Positions 46,498 through 54,877 of a stretch of DNA of 64,000 nt are shown piece after piece. Source of the DNA: Enterococcus sp. DIV0660C. Lineage in GTDB: Bacteria > Bacillota > Bacilli > Lactobacillales > Enterococcaceae. Each line of letters begins with the position of its first letter. Within the stretch, counting starts at the first letter, position 1. A program made the translations under genes and the position numbers. The DNA lies in the NCBI RefSeq assembly GCF_017316125.1, contig NZ_JAFLWA010000038.1, forward strand, positions 41,550-105,549, given 5' to 3'. The notes below the pieces were generated by a model. It made no database searches. It saw nothing but the letters and a program-made list of their open reading frames with translations, and was not told the DNA's origin.

Positions 46498-48678
46498 TTG
46501 AAAAGAATCAAAAAGAAGACATTTAAAACGATTGGAATCAGTTCGATGTTACTTCTAAGTGTATCTTCCAGTTTAGTAGGCTCAAGTGTCTCGGTAGTTG
46601 CTGAAAGTTCAAAAGAAGTCGTTGAAAAAACGATTAGTAGTACGGATCCGACAAATGAAAAAGTAACAGTTGATACGACAAGTACTAGTGAGACGTCAAC
46701 TTCAGAAACGAAAACTAGCACAGACCCAACGACAGACAAAACTGTAACAACTGATACAACTACTAAAGCAAGTGACGATGATCAAAAAATCAATACGGTA
46801 TCTCTTGAAGATGGAAGTGTTTCCTATAGTGCAGATGCTAATGAATATTCTAAGGGTGGAAGCTATGAAGGAAAGGTTCATCTAACAAATAAAGACGGTA
46901 ATTCGATTCCAATTGGAACAAAGATCGTTATCACATTTCCGTTAGATGGTATTGATATCAATGGTTTAGTCCTTTCAGATCCAATAATTGCGGAGTACTT
47001 TAATGCGACGAAAGATCCTGCTACTGGAGTAGTGACTTTTGAGCTGAAAAAAGAAATTGTGGGGAATGCAGATATTTCATTTGTTGTTGCAGGAACAATC
47101 ATTGGCGAAGAGGGGAAAAGCTATAACGTGAATATTACTTCTACTGATCCAGACGGTACGACGCACGCTGTTAACAATGCGAATCCTAACTTTAAAGTAA
47201 AAGATGATGGAGAAAATCCGCCACCTGCTTACGGACTGGCAAATGCCTTTTGGGGAATCTCGACAGAAGATGCTGGTAATTTTATTGGTAAGAACGGCAC
47301 AGAGGTTGAAGGTCTTCCAACAGGAATGTTTGGTCGTGGAAGTGACGTAATCCAAAACTTTGTTGAGGCCAATCCATTGATTAACTACGAGCTAGGACCA
47401 GACGATTTCTATACGATCATTTGGCAAATAATTCCTTACGATGGTGAAGGAAATCGAGTAACCGATGCGAATATCTCAGTTGATGCCAGTGATTTTAAGT
47501 TATATAACCGTTGGTCAACTGGCAAATTACAAGCAATTGATCCCAGTGAATATAACTTACGAATAGAGCCTTCTGGAGGTATTCAAAAAGTAACTGCTAC
47601 ATTTAGAACGAAAAATGAAGGTAGTTTACTTGGTAGCAAAGTCAGAGTCTTGATGTCAGCGCAAGCACATGTTGATAGTGATTCGCTTACTTATCATACA
47701 AGTGCATGGGTTTATAAAACGAATAAAGCTACTAGTGAAACAATAACCGATAGATTTGACTTAAATAACTTATTTAGCAGTGAAGGTGAAAGTACAATTT
47801 TTCCAAATATAAAGGCTGAAGATAAAACCTTCTATACAGGTTATTTGAATGATTCGAACATCAAAGAAGAAATCATGAAGAATATCACGGCGAAAGACAC
47901 GAATGATGGTGATATCACTAAGGACATCACGGTTGATTACTCACAAGTCAATCCGAATGTAGTGGGTGATTATCCAGTTGAATACACAGTAACGAATTCA
48001 ACCAGTCATACTACTAAAAAAACAGCGATAATTCATATTATCGAAAAAGCAGCAGCAGCCCCCATTACAGTGATGTACCTTGATGAAGATGGCAACGAAA
48101 TCGCACCTAACAAAGTGCTCACTGGAAAAATCGATGACCCTTATCAAACAGAGGCGCTAACGATCGACGGGTATCAGCTATTGACAACTCCAGATAACGC
48201 AACCGGTAAATTTACGGATCAAGCACAGACCGTTAAGTATGTCTATCGTGGAAATTTGTTATTTGTGGAAGCACCTGAAACAATCAGCTTTGGTGAACAC
48301 CCTCTATCAGGAAATGATGAAACGTATCCTATACAAGACAAAAAGAATGATTTGAAAATTCAAGATTTCCGAAAATTAGGCTCTCAATGGAGCGTAACTG
48401 CACAACTCACGCAAGAATTTACTGGTAAACAAACGGGTAGAAAACTTGATGGAACACTGAATTATAAGGATGAAAACGGTGTGGTACAAACTATTAATTC
48501 AGCTAATTCTGCAATGATTTACTCAAAACAAACTGAAAACCATGAAGTGACGGATATTTCTCAAAACTGGAATGATGACTTTGGACTATTCCTTCACGTG
48601 AAGTCGGGTGGCGCAGTGCTTGATGAATACGATGCAACGATACAATGGACTGTTGAAGATACAGTTTCCAATAACTAG
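46498..48678 (+). CDS. Large WxL-domain surface protein with MucBP and DUF5011-type domains
   Basis: A 726-residue protein read from TTG 46498, which has GGAAGGAGGG about nine bases upstream and opens directly into a signal peptide (MKRIKKKTFKTIG, then a hydrophobic core to about 33). A Thr/Ser linker to about 90 and a large ligand-type domain follow. A DUF5011 Ig-like domain lies at about 435-520, and a MucBP-like unit starts at about 525 (VMYLDEDGNEI). The C-terminal WxL domain holds Trp631 and Trp717. Both motifs read WSV and WTV rather than WxL. It probably binds peptidoglycan non-covalently and carries the adhesive function. Confidence 0.85.
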   Translation: MKRIKKKTFKTIGISSMLLLSVSSSLVGSSVSVVAESSKEVVEKTISSTDPTNEKVTVDTTSTSETSTSETKTSTDPTTDKTVTTDTTTKASDDDQKINTVSLEDGSVSYSADANEYSKGGSYEGKVHLTNKDGNSIPIGTKIVITFPLDGIDINGLVLSDPIIAEYFNATKDPATGVVTFELKKEIVGNADISFVVAGTIIGEEGKSYNVNITSTDPDGTTHAVNNANPNFKVKDDGENPPPAYGLANAFWGISTEDAGNFIGKNGTEVEGLPTGMFGRGSDVIQNFVEANPLINYELGPDDFYTIIWQIIPYDGEGNRVTDANISVDASDFKLYNRWSTGKLQAIDPSEYNLRIEPSGGIQKVTATFRTKNEGSLLGSKVRVLMSAQAHVDSDSLTYHTSAWVYKTNKATSETITDRFDLNNLFSSEGESTIFPNIKAEDKTFYTGYLNDSNIKEEIMKNITAKDTNDGDITKDITVDYSQVNPNVVGDYPVEYTVTNSTSHTTKKTAIIHIIEKAAAAPITVMYLDEDGNEIAPNKVLTGKIDDPYQTEALTIDGYQLLTTPDNATGKFTDQAQTVKYVYRGNLLFVEAPETISFGEHPLSGNDETYPIQDKKNDLKIQDFRKLGSQWSVTAQLTQEFTGKQTGRKLDGTLNYKDENGVVQTINSANSAMIYSKQTENHEVTDISQNWNDDFGLFLHVKSGGAVLDEYDATIQWTVEDTVSNN

Positions 48679-48692
48679 GAGAGGCGATCGAG

Positions 48693-49052
48693 ATGAAAAA
48701 AATGAAATTACTGACATTAATCGCTTCCGTTTTTATGATATTTGCTTGTTCATCACGAATTACACTCGCACGAGAAGTTGACAAACAAGATTCTCAAGCT
48801 GTTGTCGGCTTCTACAAAACTTCTGACGATAATTCGAATAGTAATTCATCAGATCAACCAGATACTTCAGGCAAGATTAATGATCAGCCACAAGAAAAAA
48901 CAGAATCACCAAAAATTGACCAAAGTTCAGGAAAAAACCTTCCAAAAACAGGGAGTCAAGATGAACGTTATTTATTTATTATTGGGTTAGCCATAGTTTT
49001 ATCTATGTTAATTATATTTTTAAAAAAAAGAAAAGAGGACGAACAAAAATGA
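48693..49052 (+). CDS. Small LPXTG-anchored protein of the WxL cluster (CscB type)
   Basis: A 119-residue protein: signal peptide (1-26), a short Asn/Ser/Asp-rich linker, LPKTG at 83-87, a membrane helix and a basic tail. Sortase would join it to peptidoglycan. Such small LPXTG proteins accompany WxL and DUF916 proteins in enterococcal and lactobacilli clusters. AGGAGAGG precedes ATG 48693. Its stop overlaps the next start (ATGA at 49049-49052). Confidence 0.88.
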   Translation: MKKMKLLTLIASVFMIFACSSRITLAREVDKQDSQAVVGFYKTSDDNSNSNSSDQPDTSGKINDQPQEKTESPKIDQSSGKNLPKTGSQDERYLFIIGLAIVLSMLIIFLKKRKEDEQK

Positions 49053-49627
49053 AAAAACTTTTATTATCAACAGCAATCTTATTCGGTACTTTAACAATTG
49101 GTGGGACTACAATCCATGCTGACGCAGTGGATTCGAAAACAACTGACGGAAATGTCGGCTTTACTACACCTGCTGATGGATTGAAATTAATCGAAGCAGC
49201 AAACTTAGATTTTGGTAATCATCCAATTTCTGCAAACGACGAAAGTTATAAATCTGAAACAGATACAAAAGCAACTGTTCAAGATATTCGTGGAACACTA
49301 ACAGGTTGGAATTTACAAGTTGCTCAAACAGGCCAATTTAAAAATGGTGAAAATGAATTGACAAATGCACAAATCACATTAGATACACCAACGTTAGATG
49401 CATCATCAACTGCGGTTGCAAACGTTAAAACAGGCATTGCATTGAAACCAACAGGAGAAGCAAGCTTAGTTATGGATGCTCAAAAAGGTGAAGGGAATGG
49501 TACAGCAGTTGAAAACTTTGCGAAAGGTTCTTCAACATTAAGTGTTCCAGGTGCTACTGTTAAAGTCCAAGGACAATACAAAACAACTTTAACATGGACA
49601 TTGAATGATACAGTTGAAAATAACTAA
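49049..49627 (+). CDS. Small WxL-domain surface protein (CscC type)
   Basis: A 192-residue secreted protein. The signal peptide ends near 25 (IHADAV). The rest is one WxL domain with WNL at 87-89 and the second motif LTWTLND near the C-terminus (Trp183). WxL domains bind the peptidoglycan of Gram-positive walls. The ribosome site GAGGACG lies inside the previous gene. A terminator follows the stop, although the next cluster gene begins soon after. Confidence 0.92.
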   Translation: MKKLLLSTAILFGTLTIGGTTIHADAVDSKTTDGNVGFTTPADGLKLIEAANLDFGNHPISANDESYKSETDTKATVQDIRGTLTGWNLQVAQTGQFKNGENELTNAQITLDTPTLDASSTAVANVKTGIALKPTGEASLVMDAQKGEGNGTAVENFAKGSSTLSVPGATVKVQGQYKTTLTWTLNDTVENN

Positions 49628-49651
49628 AACTGTATAATTTAACCATTGATA

Positions 49652-49692
49652 TAGCAAGATGACTGCCAAAAGTCATCTTGCTATCTTTTGTA
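49652..49692 (+). terminator. Intra-locus hairpin/terminator
   Basis: ATAGCAAGATGACT and AGTCATCTTGCTAT arms around a six-base loop; the tail CTTTTG is only a short T-run, so partial readthrough into the DUF916 gene is likely. Confidence 0.75.
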
Positions 49693-49712
49693 ATTTTGGA
49701 GGAGAGTGCAAT

Positions 49713-50774
49713 ATGAAAAAAATAATAAGCTACCTGGCAATTTTAGGGATTGCTTTATTCGTTACTCTGATTAGCTTTAATCCAGTCTATGCTTCAGGTG
49801 TAGACTATACAGTTCAACCACAGTCATCTGATAAACAAGTTGATCCAGCACTTACGTATTTTGATTTGCGACTTGAACCTAAAACAAATGACAAACTCAA
49901 CGTGGTAGTCAAAAACGCTAGTGATCATGAAATCACTGTGTATACTTCTGTCGATGTGACTTCTACCAACTCAAATGGAGTGGTTGAATATAAAAATAGT
50001 AAAAATTTCCAACATACTCAGTTAAAAAATAACTTGTCAAAGATTATTCAACCAGATGTGAAAGAGATAAAATTGAATGCAAAAGAATCAAAGATTGTCT
50101 CTTACACAGTTAAGATGCCAGAAAATGAATTTGATGGTGTGTTAGCTGGAGGAATCAATTTTATTCAAAAGAACAGTGACGACAAAGATGAAGAGAACAA
50201 AAATGGGATGGCAGTTAAAAATGAATATGGTTATACGATTGCTGTGGTTTTACATGGAAAGAACAAAATCACAAAAAATAATGTCACTTTGAGCAAAATC
50301 ACGCCAAATCAAATCAATGGACGAAATGGGATCAAAATTCCAATCCAAAATGAAAGTGCCGCTTTTTTGAATAAAGTTCAAGTGAAAGCTGCAATCTATA
50401 CAAAGGGGACTGACGAAAAGAAGTATGAGACAAATGTGTCAGGTGCCCAAATTGCCCCCAACTCTGTGTATGATTTTGATTTAAGTTTGAATGAGAAAAA
50501 ATTAGAGCCGGGTAAGTACACTGCCAAAGTCACTGTATTATCAAAAGAGCAAAAATGGGCATTCACACAAGACTTTACGATAAAAAAAGAAGTTTCGCAA
50601 AAATTAAATGAAAAAGCCGTTGTGAGGGCCGAGGACAGTTACACGTTATATATCATCATTGGTATCATTCTATTCGTATTACTTTTATTGCTTTGTATCT
50701 ATCTTTTTGTTCGAAAAAATAGGGAAATTAAACGGTTGAATAACCAATTAGAAAATAAAAGAAAAGTTAAGTGA
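49713..50774 (+). CDS. DUF916/DUF3324 membrane-anchored surface protein (CscA type)
   Basis: A 353-residue protein with signal peptide (1-28, VYASGV). The DUF916 Ig-like domain (about 30-150) begins DYTVQPQSSDKQ and contains YFDLRLEP, and the DUF3324 domain runs from about 160 to 300. A C-terminal helix (YIIIGIILFVLLLLLCIYLF) with a basic tail anchors it in the membrane. These proteins bind both WxL proteins and peptidoglycan. GGAGGAG fixes ATG 49713. The regulator gene follows after four bases. Confidence 0.92.
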   Translation: MKKIISYLAILGIALFVTLISFNPVYASGVDYTVQPQSSDKQVDPALTYFDLRLEPKTNDKLNVVVKNASDHEITVYTSVDVTSTNSNGVVEYKNSKNFQHTQLKNNLSKIIQPDVKEIKLNAKESKIVSYTVKMPENEFDGVLAGGINFIQKNSDDKDEENKNGMAVKNEYGYTIAVVLHGKNKITKNNVTLSKITPNQINGRNGIKIPIQNESAAFLNKVQVKAAIYTKGTDEKKYETNVSGAQIAPNSVYDFDLSLNEKKLEPGKYTAKVTVLSKEQKWAFTQDFTIKKEVSQKLNEKAVVRAEDSYTLYIIIGIILFVLLLLLCIYLFVRKNREIKRLNNQLENKRKVK

Positions 50775-50778
50775 AGTG

Positions 50779-52179
50779 ATGAAGACAATATTTTCTGATA
50801 GTGAATTTGATAAGTTAAGAGTGTTCTCCTTCATAGAAAATGCCGAAAATGAATTCGTATCTGTCAAAGATGTTGAATCAAAATTTGATATGACTTATTT
50901 TATTGCGAATAAAGTAATTAATTCATTGGTCAGTGACTTAGAGTCAATGGAGCTAGATGAATTTTTCTTTATTGAAAAAGTAAACAATAAGTACCGGTTT
51001 CAGAAGAATGGGTTAGATTCAATCAACAGACTTATTTGGAAATATGGAAGAGAATCCTTTGTTTTCTCATTACTTGATTATTCGATCCAGTTTCCAGAAA
51101 AAACAATTGAAGATTTCTCGTTTGATTATTATACGAGTTTATCAAAGGCTTATAAAACTAGGACAGAATTGATTGAATTTTTTGCTCAGTATTCGATTGA
51201 TTTCTTTTCACATGACTATCTTGAAGAAGAATTCAGATTTTTAGTGGCGCAATTATATGCAGGCATCTTTAAATTTTATGAATATCCGTTCGGGGCAGAT
51301 ATTTTAGATCAAGTAACAGATATCATCGAATTTTTAAAGACCAAAAGAATAATTATAGATATCAATGGATTTGAAAAACTAAATTTAGAGATGTATTTGG
51401 GACTGTCCTTATTAAGGATCAAGGAACAGGTTTCAACAGACAAAACAACAAAAAAGTTGTTTGAGTTGAAAAGAGAAAATTTAATAGATATCAAGAACTA
51501 CATGAAAGAAAAATCATTTAGTGAAGAAGATATAGAAATGTTATTCAACTTCCTTTATGTTAATCAGTTCATTGATAAGGATTATAATCGTTTGGATATC
51601 AATCCAGAACTGAATAAGAAGATGAACTTTATTTTAGAGCATTTTTTTGCAATTCCTGAGATTCAAGTAGAAAAAGAACGTTTAGTTGATCCCATACGTA
51701 GCATTCTGTTAAAACACGTAGTATACAAAGGATTAATAATGGATCAGCAAATTTTTAACTACTTGAATGTTTTGGAAGAAAATTATGGTGAAATCATTCA
51801 AGTAGTGAATCATTTTACTAAGAACGTGGAGATAATCAAGATTATTGGAAATCAAACAGAAAATAAATCACTCTTACTAGAGCTTACTTTTTGTTTGATC
51901 AATAAAATATCATGGAGTGCATTAAGAAAAGTAATTACGATATCTGTCGATTTTTCAATTGGTCCTGAATATAACTGTTATATTATGGAAATGATTGAAA
52001 ATCTACCGTTTGCTAATTTAAATGTGAATAATATTTTTAATGAAGAAACAGATATTTATGTATCAGATGTCTTGGGAGATAATCTCAACACACATTACAT
52101 CATTTGGAACAGTCCGCCAACAGCAAAAGATTGGAAAGTGTTCGGCGATTTAGTCACAGAGTTAAAGGATAAAAAATAA
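50779..52179 (+). CDS. Mga-like helix-turn-helix regulator (first of two)
   Basis: A 466-residue cytoplasmic regulator with an N-terminal winged HTH (about 1-75, VKDVESKFDMTYFIANKVINSL) and a long helical body like Mga/AtxA proteins. The C-terminus carries IIWNSPPTAKDWKVF. The divergent regulator at 58.2 kb has WAYPPSINDWKKL in the same place. Start ATG 50779 sits four bases after the DUF916 stop with only a weak ribosome site, so translation is probably coupled. It probably controls the surface locus. Confidence 0.8.
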   Translation: MKTIFSDSEFDKLRVFSFIENAENEFVSVKDVESKFDMTYFIANKVINSLVSDLESMELDEFFFIEKVNNKYRFQKNGLDSINRLIWKYGRESFVFSLLDYSIQFPEKTIEDFSFDYYTSLSKAYKTRTELIEFFAQYSIDFFSHDYLEEEFRFLVAQLYAGIFKFYEYPFGADILDQVTDIIEFLKTKRIIIDINGFEKLNLEMYLGLSLLRIKEQVSTDKTTKKLFELKRENLIDIKNYMKEKSFSEEDIEMLFNFLYVNQFIDKDYNRLDINPELNKKMNFILEHFFAIPEIQVEKERLVDPIRSILLKHVVYKGLIMDQQIFNYLNVLEENYGEIIQVVNHFTKNVEIIKIIGNQTENKSLLLELTFCLINKISWSALRKVITISVDFSIGPEYNCYIMEMIENLPFANLNVNNIFNEETDIYVSDVLGDNLNTHYIIWNSPPTAKDWKVFGDLVTELKDKK

Positions 52180-52526
52180 TGAAAAAATATATGTTGATCG
52201 TATTATTTAGCAGTTCTTTGTTAGCAATCGCTAACCAGGTAAATGGTCAGACAAATGCTGATTTGACTTCGCAAACAAAGAATCAAACCGTTGAACAAGT
52301 CCATGAGCATCAGGATGTGACGGATGTGACTAGAATCGGATTTTATAGAAAAAGAAGAGAACGTTCTCCGTTATTAAATCAACCAGTCCACTTTGCACCA
52401 AGGCATGAACTTAAACCAGTCGTTACGAAATTGAATGATGGTGGCTTGCAAAGCTCTTCGTTGGGTAATATCTATAGTTCCATTTCAGGTACATTGATAT
52501 TTGGTCAAAAGAGGTTGCTGAAATGA
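52179..52526 (+). CDS. Secreted CscB-like protein lacking an LPXTG anchor
   Basis: A 115-residue protein starting at an ATG that overlaps the regulator stop (TAATG). Signal peptide (1-23, VNGQTN). The segment VTRIGFYRKRRERS resembles AVVGFYKTSDD of the LPXTG protein in the same cluster, but no LPXTG, no membrane helix and no charged tail exist here. The C-terminus ends LIFGQKRLLK and overlaps the sortase gene by four bases. It could be a secreted regulator or sortase partner, or a degenerated CscB. Confidence 0.65.
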   Translation: MKKYMLIVLFSSSLLAIANQVNGQTNADLTSQTKNQTVEQVHEHQDVTDVTRIGFYRKRRERSPLLNQPVHFAPRHELKPVVTKLNDGGLQSSSLGNIYSSISGTLIFGQKRLLK

Positions 52527-53230
52527 TAAAAAAAGTAATCCAAATTTGTCTATATAGTATTGTTTTTTTATTTGGTTTAGGGCTGATTTTTCATCAGCAA
52601 ATTCAGAATTATTTTATGGTAAAAATGGAAACAGAGTATAATATCAATCATTTTTCTAAAGAAGAAATCAAAAAAAATGAGCAAAGACAGGATCAAAATT
52701 ATGATTTTGCAAACGTGGAATCCATTGGCTATGGAGAAATATTAAAATCAAGGTTAGGAAAAAATAGTTCAGACCTACCAATTATTGGTGGTGTCGCGAT
52801 ACCTAATATAGAAATTAATTTGCCGATTTTCAAAGGTATTTCCGAGTACTCACTTTTATATGGTGCAGGTACTTTATTTGAACAAGAAAAAATGGGAGAG
52901 AAAAATTATATATTAGCTAGTCATCGAGCCTCTAATCCTAAATTATTGTTTACACCGCTTGAGAGGATTACTCTCGGAGACAACATTTATATTACGGATT
53001 TAACAAATATCTATATTTATAAAACAACGAGTAAGAAAAAGGTACCACCCTCTGATACATCTGTATTAGCTGAGCCAGAAAATCAAAAAATAATTACATT
53101 GATTACTTGTGGCGATATGCAGGCAACAACTCGATTAATTATTCAAGGAACTTTGGTTTCTAAAATAAAAATTGATAAAAAAAGTGAATCTTTACAGCGT
53201 ATATTTGATGCACCTGTTCGAACCTTCTAA
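52523..53230 (+). CDS. srtA: Class A-like sortase
   Basis: A 235-residue transpeptidase with an N-terminal membrane segment (6-24). The catalytic residues are His134 in LASHRAS, Cys196 in LITCGD and Arg204 in TTRLIIQG. It would cleave LPXTG proteins between Thr and Gly and attach them to peptidoglycan. No C-terminal membrane helix, so class A rather than pilus class C. The local LPKTG protein is the natural substrate. AGAGGTTG lies in the preceding gene. Confidence 0.92.
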   Translation: MIKKVIQICLYSIVFLFGLGLIFHQQIQNYFMVKMETEYNINHFSKEEIKKNEQRQDQNYDFANVESIGYGEILKSRLGKNSSDLPIIGGVAIPNIEINLPIFKGISEYSLLYGAGTLFEQEKMGEKNYILASHRASNPKLLFTPLERITLGDNIYITDLTNIYIYKTTSKKKVPPSDTSVLAEPENQKIITLITCGDMQATTRLIIQGTLVSKIKIDKKSESLQRIFDAPVRTF

Positions 53231-53245
53231 CATATATCAAAAAAG

Positions 53246-53328
53246 AAGTAGACAATGTGCTTTCCTTTCGACGAATCGTTTGTTTATTCACACATAACTT
53301 GAAATTTTGAGTTGGCGAATGTCTACTT
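53246..53328. repeat. 83-bp segment bounded by inverted repeats
   Basis: AAGTAGACA at 53246-53254 is the exact inverse of TGTCTACTT at 53320-53328, with further weak matching inside (ATGTGC / GCGAAT). The segment lies just after the sortase stop. It may be an insertion-sequence remnant or miniature element; no transposase is present. Confidence 0.4.
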
Positions 53329-53359
53329 AGTCCATCATAATAAAAAAACAAAGCATATA

Positions 53360-53407
53360 CTTGCCTTCACTCAAGGACTTTTGCCTAAGTTTGAAGGCAG
53401 TTTTTTT
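53360..53407 (+). terminator. Terminator at the end of the surface locus
   Basis: CTTGCCTTCA and TTGAAGGCAG arms with a 21-base loop, then seven T. Confidence 0.75.
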
Positions 53408-53436
53408 GTTCATTGTAGTGAAAAAAAGCTGAATTA

Positions 53437-54104
53437 CTAGTGGGATTCACGAATAAAATCATTTTTATAATCTCGGACATATTCTTGGATGGTTCGTGGC
53501 GGAGGATGTAATACCTGTTCAATCGTGCTCGTCACTTTTTTAGCATTCCCTAACTGAGTAATCAGATAAAGCATTACCATGACATGTACATAGTCTTTTG
53601 GTATACCACGCTGAATCAGCACTCGACGAAGTTTAAATAAAGTTGGTTTACTGTAAGTGATTTTTGTGCCCAAAATCGTGTCATTACTTCAGTTATCTCG
53701 TCATAAGTTAGTACTCTTGCTCCAGTGAGTTCTAACTCTTGGTTCAAGTAAGCATAATTTGTTAAGCAATCAGCAGCTACTTCACCAATATCTCTGGTAT
53801 CAATAAAATTTGTTTTTGAATGACCAGCTAGAATAAACAGAGCATGGTTGTTCTTGATATCATTCTGATATGTCGTGTTTAAATTTTGGATGAAGAAATT
53901 AGTATGGATAAAAGTATGAGATATCTCTGCTTCACGAATCATTTTTTCAATTTTATGATGAGGAGCCACCAGATTTTTTTCAACACCAATTAAAGAAACG
54001 AAAACGATTTGCTCGATATTTTGTTGTTTGGCATAGGCTAAAAAAGAAGGTATATCTTCTTTTGGTTGTAGAAGACTACATGAAAATTTAAATTGTGAGA
54101 GAAA
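53437..54104 (-). pseudogene. Decayed NAD(P)-binding oxidoreductase (NmrA/SDR-like)
   Basis: On the minus strand the frame ending at 53616 reads PKEDIPSFLAYAKQQN, IVFVSLIGVEKN, APHHKIEKM and TYDEITEVMTRFW. The homologous C-terminal part then continues in another frame (53673-53437: TKITYSKPTLFKLRRVL to the stop), so a frameshift lies near 53670. The first 60-70 residues, including the nucleotide-binding Rossmann motif, are absent, and a stop (TGA at 54105-54107) precedes the remnant. Typical family proteins are about 280 residues. It is non-functional as an oxidoreductase. Confidence 0.8.
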
Positions 54105-54173
54105 TCAACAATTTTTATAGTAGATTAGTTATTTTAAATAAACCAAAAGTGATTTTTTAGCTTATTTAAGTTA

Positions 54174-54213
54174 TCTATTGTTGGAATATGGGAATTAACA
54201 TTTTCTATTGTTG
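54174..54213 (+). repeat. Direct repeats upstream of the toxin-like gene
   Basis: TCTATTGTTG at 54174-54183 and again at 54204-54213, 30 bases apart (about three helical turns), 70-110 bases before the start codon. The spacing suits binding by a dimeric regulator. Confidence 0.4.
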
Positions 54214-54280
54214 TTATTTGATGGTAAACTATTTTTGAAATCAGCTGAATTCAAAAATAATATTTACAGGGGGAACAATA

Positions 54281-54877
54281 ATGCCCAAAAAAGTATTTGT
54301 ACTATTTTCTGTACTGTTAGTTTTACTTAGTGTAGTAGTGCCTGCATCGGTTTCAGCTCAAACCATCGAGAAAAATCAGCTATCAAAGGTAGAATTAAGC
54401 GAAAGCATGAATTTCCAAAAAGGAATTAAAAAATCAAAGCTGGTTTTTGCTAATTTATCTAATCAGCAAAAAAAAGTAGAGATAGATAAATTAGCCAGTG
54501 AATTAGAATTTATGTTTACACAAGCATTACTAATAAATGAACAAGGAGATATTGTTGGTATTGATTATGCGAAGCTAGAAGAGAAGTATGGGACAAAGCG
54601 AACTAATTCTCAGGGGTACTCCGAAATAAAAGATTTCAGTTTAGTACGACAAAATAATTTGGTGCGTGGTGCATTTTTAGATTGTATGTCAAGCTCGATA
54701 AAAGATTTCATTGGTGCAACTTTATGGTCTGCAATTATTAGTGCCGGTGTTATGGGGTTCATTAAACAAATGGCATGGCGTGAAGTAGCTGCTTTAATTG
54801 TTGAATTCGCTGGTGCAGAATTTACAGTAATAGCATTGGTAGGAACATTATCATGGATGGCAATAAACTGTGCATAA
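54281..54877 (+). CDS. Secreted precursor with hydrophobic two-cysteine C-terminus (toxin/bacteriocin-like)
   Basis: A 198-residue protein I do not recognise. It has a signal peptide (1-26, ending ASVSA), a charged helical pro-region (about 27-130), then a 64-residue segment of two hydrophobic stretches (about 143-162 and 168-196). Cys135 (FLDCMSS) and Cys197 (AINCA) at its ends are the only cysteines. A cleaved, disulfide-closed hydrophobic peptide is a plausible product, in the manner of SDP-type antimicrobial peptides. The overlapping next gene encodes a thioredoxin-fold protein, which supports disulfide formation. GGGGG precedes ATG 54281. Toxin activity is inference. Confidence 0.6.
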   Translation: MPKKVFVLFSVLLVLLSVVVPASVSAQTIEKNQLSKVELSESMNFQKGIKKSKLVFANLSNQQKKVEIDKLASELEFMFTQALLINEQGDIVGIDYAKLEEKYGTKRTNSQGYSEIKDFSLVRQNNLVRGAFLDCMSSSIKDFIGATLWSAIISAGVMGFIKQMAWREVAALIVEFAGAEFTVIALVGTLSWMAINCA

